A DNA stretch of 64,000 nt from Ehretia macrophylla (taxonomy: Eukaryota; Streptophyta; Magnoliopsida; Boraginales; Ehretiaceae), in the NCBI GenBank assembly GCA_037974665.1, contig CM075773.1, forward strand, positions 50,019,417 to 50,083,416. The letters are read 5' to 3'. Under the pieces are notes generated by a model. The model saw nothing but the letters and a program-made list of their open reading frames with translations, was not told the DNA's origin and made no database searches. Made by a program: the position numbers and the translations under genes. This document shows positions 61,856 to 64,000 of the stretch, piece by piece; the first letter of the stretch is position 1; each line of letters opens with the position of its first letter.

Positions 61856-62019
61856 TTTTTTTAATCAAAATCAATTTTTTTTTTCAAACCCTTACGATAT
61901 GTGCATAATATATGTATAATTTTTTTTATTACAAGGTTAGGGTTAGGGTTAGGGTTTGGGTTTGGGTTTGGTGAAGAAAGATAGATAGAGAGGGTGAAAT
62001 ATGTATGTATAGGTCTCAG
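61856..62019. other. UPF1 5' leader region
   Basis: Immediately upstream of the UPF1 ATG on the minus strand. It contains A/T-rich runs next to the start codon and the TTAGGG-type tract at 61935-61971. The transcription start cannot be fixed from the sequence. Confidence 0.5.
61935..61971. promoter_or_regulatory. Telo-box tract (TTAGGG/TTTGGG repeats) upstream of UPF1
   Basis: GGTTAGGGTTAGGGTTAGGG then TTTGGG units. In the UPF1 sense orientation this reads AAACCCTAACCCTAACC, containing a perfect telo box AAACCCTAA (61949-61957). Telo boxes sit near the start sites of many plant translation and ribosome-biogenesis genes and are bound by TRB/Myb-type factors. The position, about 80-115 bp before the ATG, fits a leader or proximal promoter element. 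Confidence 0.75.
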
Positions 62020-62140
62020 TGGTTGGAAATGTAAATATTTATGAATTGAGGTTGAGGGTGATGACGTCATCAGGGGAGGTAAAAACGAATGAGGGGAAAT
62101 GTTGGGGTCATTGATCCTTATTTGCAATTTGGGTCCCACC
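62020..62140. repeat. Upstream segment of UPF1, copy A of a dispersed duplication
   Basis: Begins TGGTTGGAAATGTAAATATT and ends TTTGCAATTTGGGTCCCAC. A diverged copy lies at 62587-62715 in the same orientation. It includes the perfect palindrome TGACGTCA at 62062-62069, a bZIP-type site. Confidence 0.8.
62062..62069. promoter_or_regulatory. TGACGTCA palindrome (bZIP site) upstream of UPF1
   Basis: Perfect 8-bp CRE-like palindrome about 207 bp before the UPF1 ATG, in the sequence GATGACGTCATC. Related TGACGT cores occur in the second copy of the duplicated segment (CTGACGTGATG and CACTGACGTT, 62624-62680). Binding is inferred from the motif only. Confidence 0.45.
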
Positions 62141-62586
62141 CGAGCTAATAAGATTTGGAATCTCACGCAACGTTATAATATCACGGAGTGAGAATGAAAT
62201 CGATAATAGTAAAACAATAACACAATTATTTGATTAACATACTCAATATTTCATATTATTTTTATTTGTAACTGTTAAACCCAAGAATTGAGTAAAATAC
62301 TTAAATATCAACTTGTTATCGTCAAAATTTCTAAACTAAAACAGAGTTCTTAAATTAGAATTACGATTTTAATTTCTATTGTACTTTAAAAAAAAAAAAA
62401 GTGATAGAATCTAGATATGGGTTATTCTCAATATGCAATTAATATTAGTGCAGTGATGACATAGTTACACAATCACACTATAAAATGCTCAGAGATATTA
62501 AGTATAAAGATAAAATAATTTGGTAATTTATCTTAGCTCTATTAATTTCTCTTATAATGTTATTAGTTATTAAGAAACCAAATTCG

Positions 62587-62715
62587 TGGTTGGAAATGTA
62601 AATATTTGTAATTTGTGTGGGGGCTGACGTGATGAGGAGGGAATGAAAAGGGACGAGGGAAACGCTGGCGTCACTGACGTTTATTTGCAATTTGGAATTT
62701 TTAAGTGGGTCCCAC
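62587..62715. repeat. Copy B of the UPF1 upstream duplication
   Basis: TGGTTGGAAATGTAAATATT at 62587 and TTTATTTGCAATTTGG followed by GTGGGTCCCAC at the far end match copy A. The middle has diverged but keeps GAGG, GGGAAA and GGCGTCA-like blocks. The copies are about 567 bp apart. Confidence 0.75.
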
Positions 62716-64000
62716 AAGGAAAAGTACGTGACAATTATTATCTTAATTATTATTATTTTATTTAAAAAATATATAAATTAATATTATATTACTTAAAATA
62801 TTAAATTTAATAATTGATTTAAAAAAATTTACACTTAAAATGAAAATTATATTACTAAATCAAATGCCTATTGACTCAAAATGACGTGAGCTGGTTAGAG
62901 TTGTGATTTCCATTTACTTGCACTTGGAAGATAAGTACATTGGATGGTTGTTCACCAATCGAAGATAATGTTCATTTTCTTTGTCGATCATAATCTTAAC
63001 AAGGTTTTGCCATTTGACTTTTGTGATAATCTTATGTTAAAATTTCGAATCATCTTTTTCTTAAGGAAATAAATTAGATTCCGTAAGGCTTTAAAACGAT
63101 TTGACTTTTTTATTTTTTAGTCCTTACAATTTGCTTAATTGTAAAGTTTAGTCACCCACTTATTGAGCCGCCCGAGATTGCTATTAGATCTGTCCAAGTA
63201 ACCTGGACTATTATTAGATTTACTAAAATATTTGGAAATCTTTGTGGTGTGAAATTTATTTTATTTATAAATAAATTTCGTGAGAATTTGTATTTAAAAA
63301 TAAATTTTCTTATTTTGAACTGAAAAACAGTATTAAGTCAATTATAAGATTTGTAAATATATTTATTGTTGGTATTCCTTTTATGTCCCTATATTTTGAA
63401 GCTTTGTTTTTTAAATTTTGACAGAAAAATATATTTCATCAATATCACTAATTAGTTTTAAAATTAAATTTTATTAATTAATATTGATGAATAAATAATA
63501 CGAATAGATAGAAAAATAAATAACACGAATAAATAATTTGTTATTTTAGAAGTCTAATTAAGTATTTTAAGATTACCTGAAATTAAGGATTGATGAATAA
63601 ATAACGAATAATTTGGAATTTTAATTTGAAGACCAAAAAAATGTCTGGATTAAGAAATATGAAAAATAAATTTATCGTGAAGAAGCTTGCAAGAAGAAGA
63701 AAAAATAATTACATAGGAAATGAGAGCAAAAGACTAACAATAAAAAGGAAATAAAATTTTGAGAGCAATTTAATTTTTAAAAGATGATTAACTAATTTTG
63801 TGGCTTGAAATTACAAATTTTACATCTTGAACAAGGATTTAGATAAAGTTTGAGTAAATTCAGGATTTGCAAATCTTAGATTTCTAATTTTCTAAAAAGG
63901 TGTTTCCAAATACAAAAAGTTAAATTTGTAAATGAATTCCACAAAATTTTATAAAATTTATTTATTTCAAACAGTATGTTAATATCCATTTAAAGTTATG
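62716..64000. other. AT-rich terminal stretch, nothing recognised
   Basis: No ORF of useful length, no RNA gene and no clear transposon end were found up to the right edge of the window. Confidence 0.55.

Noticed and set aside
61935-61971. Interstitial telomere or chromosome end
   Set aside because: Only a few units, next to a gene leader, and in hexamer form. A telo-box regulatory tract is the simpler reading.

Overview
This is a plant nuclear chromosome window, most likely from a eudicot. The genes have many short exons with GT/AG introns, the intergenic DNA is AT-rich, and it is littered with short transposons. I built full exon models by reading splice sites in frame. Three large genes close perfectly: LON2 (17 exons, 888 aa), a glycine-rich membrane protein (22 exons, 1474 aa) and UPF1 (29 exons, 1283 aa). 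A fourth gene, a single-exon methyltransferase (225 aa), is also intact.

Layout. 1-3.4 kb: a 118-bp tandem repeat, then a decayed Ty1/copia pol fragment with a probable 3' LTR. 4.2-4.6 kb: a fold-back MITE. 6.0-16.3 kb (+): peroxisomal Lon protease LON2, ending in the PTS1 tripeptide SKL. 16.9-19.9 kb: a transposon-filled gap holding a fold-back element with a second terminal-inverted-repeat element nested inside it, one or two SINEs, and another degenerate inverted-repeat element. 20.2-37.0 kb (-): a large glycine-rich, cysteine-rich, multi-pass membrane protein of a conserved but poorly characterised plant family, with a TRIM retrotransposon in intron 2. 37-48 kb: about 11 kb of intergenic DNA with MITEs, a second TRIM copy and tiny poly(A) insertions. 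48.3-49.0 kb (+): METTL21-type methyltransferase. 49.66-49.77 kb: a SINE-like insertion. 50.7-61.9 kb (-): UPF1, the RNA helicase of nonsense-mediated decay, with a telo-box tract upstream of its ATG and a duplicated upstream segment. 62.7-64 kb: nothing recognised.

LON2 and the glycine-rich gene are convergent, as are the methyltransferase and UPF1. The glycine-rich gene and the methyltransferase are divergent. The genes do not form a pathway. Their common thread is old gene order: in Arabidopsis, as I recall it, UPF1 (AT5G47010), the glycine-rich gene (AT5G47020) and LON2 (AT5G47040) are also neighbours. I found no convincing new multi-gene system. The most interesting material is the layered record of small, well-bounded transposon insertions and the repeat architecture of the glycine-rich membrane protein.
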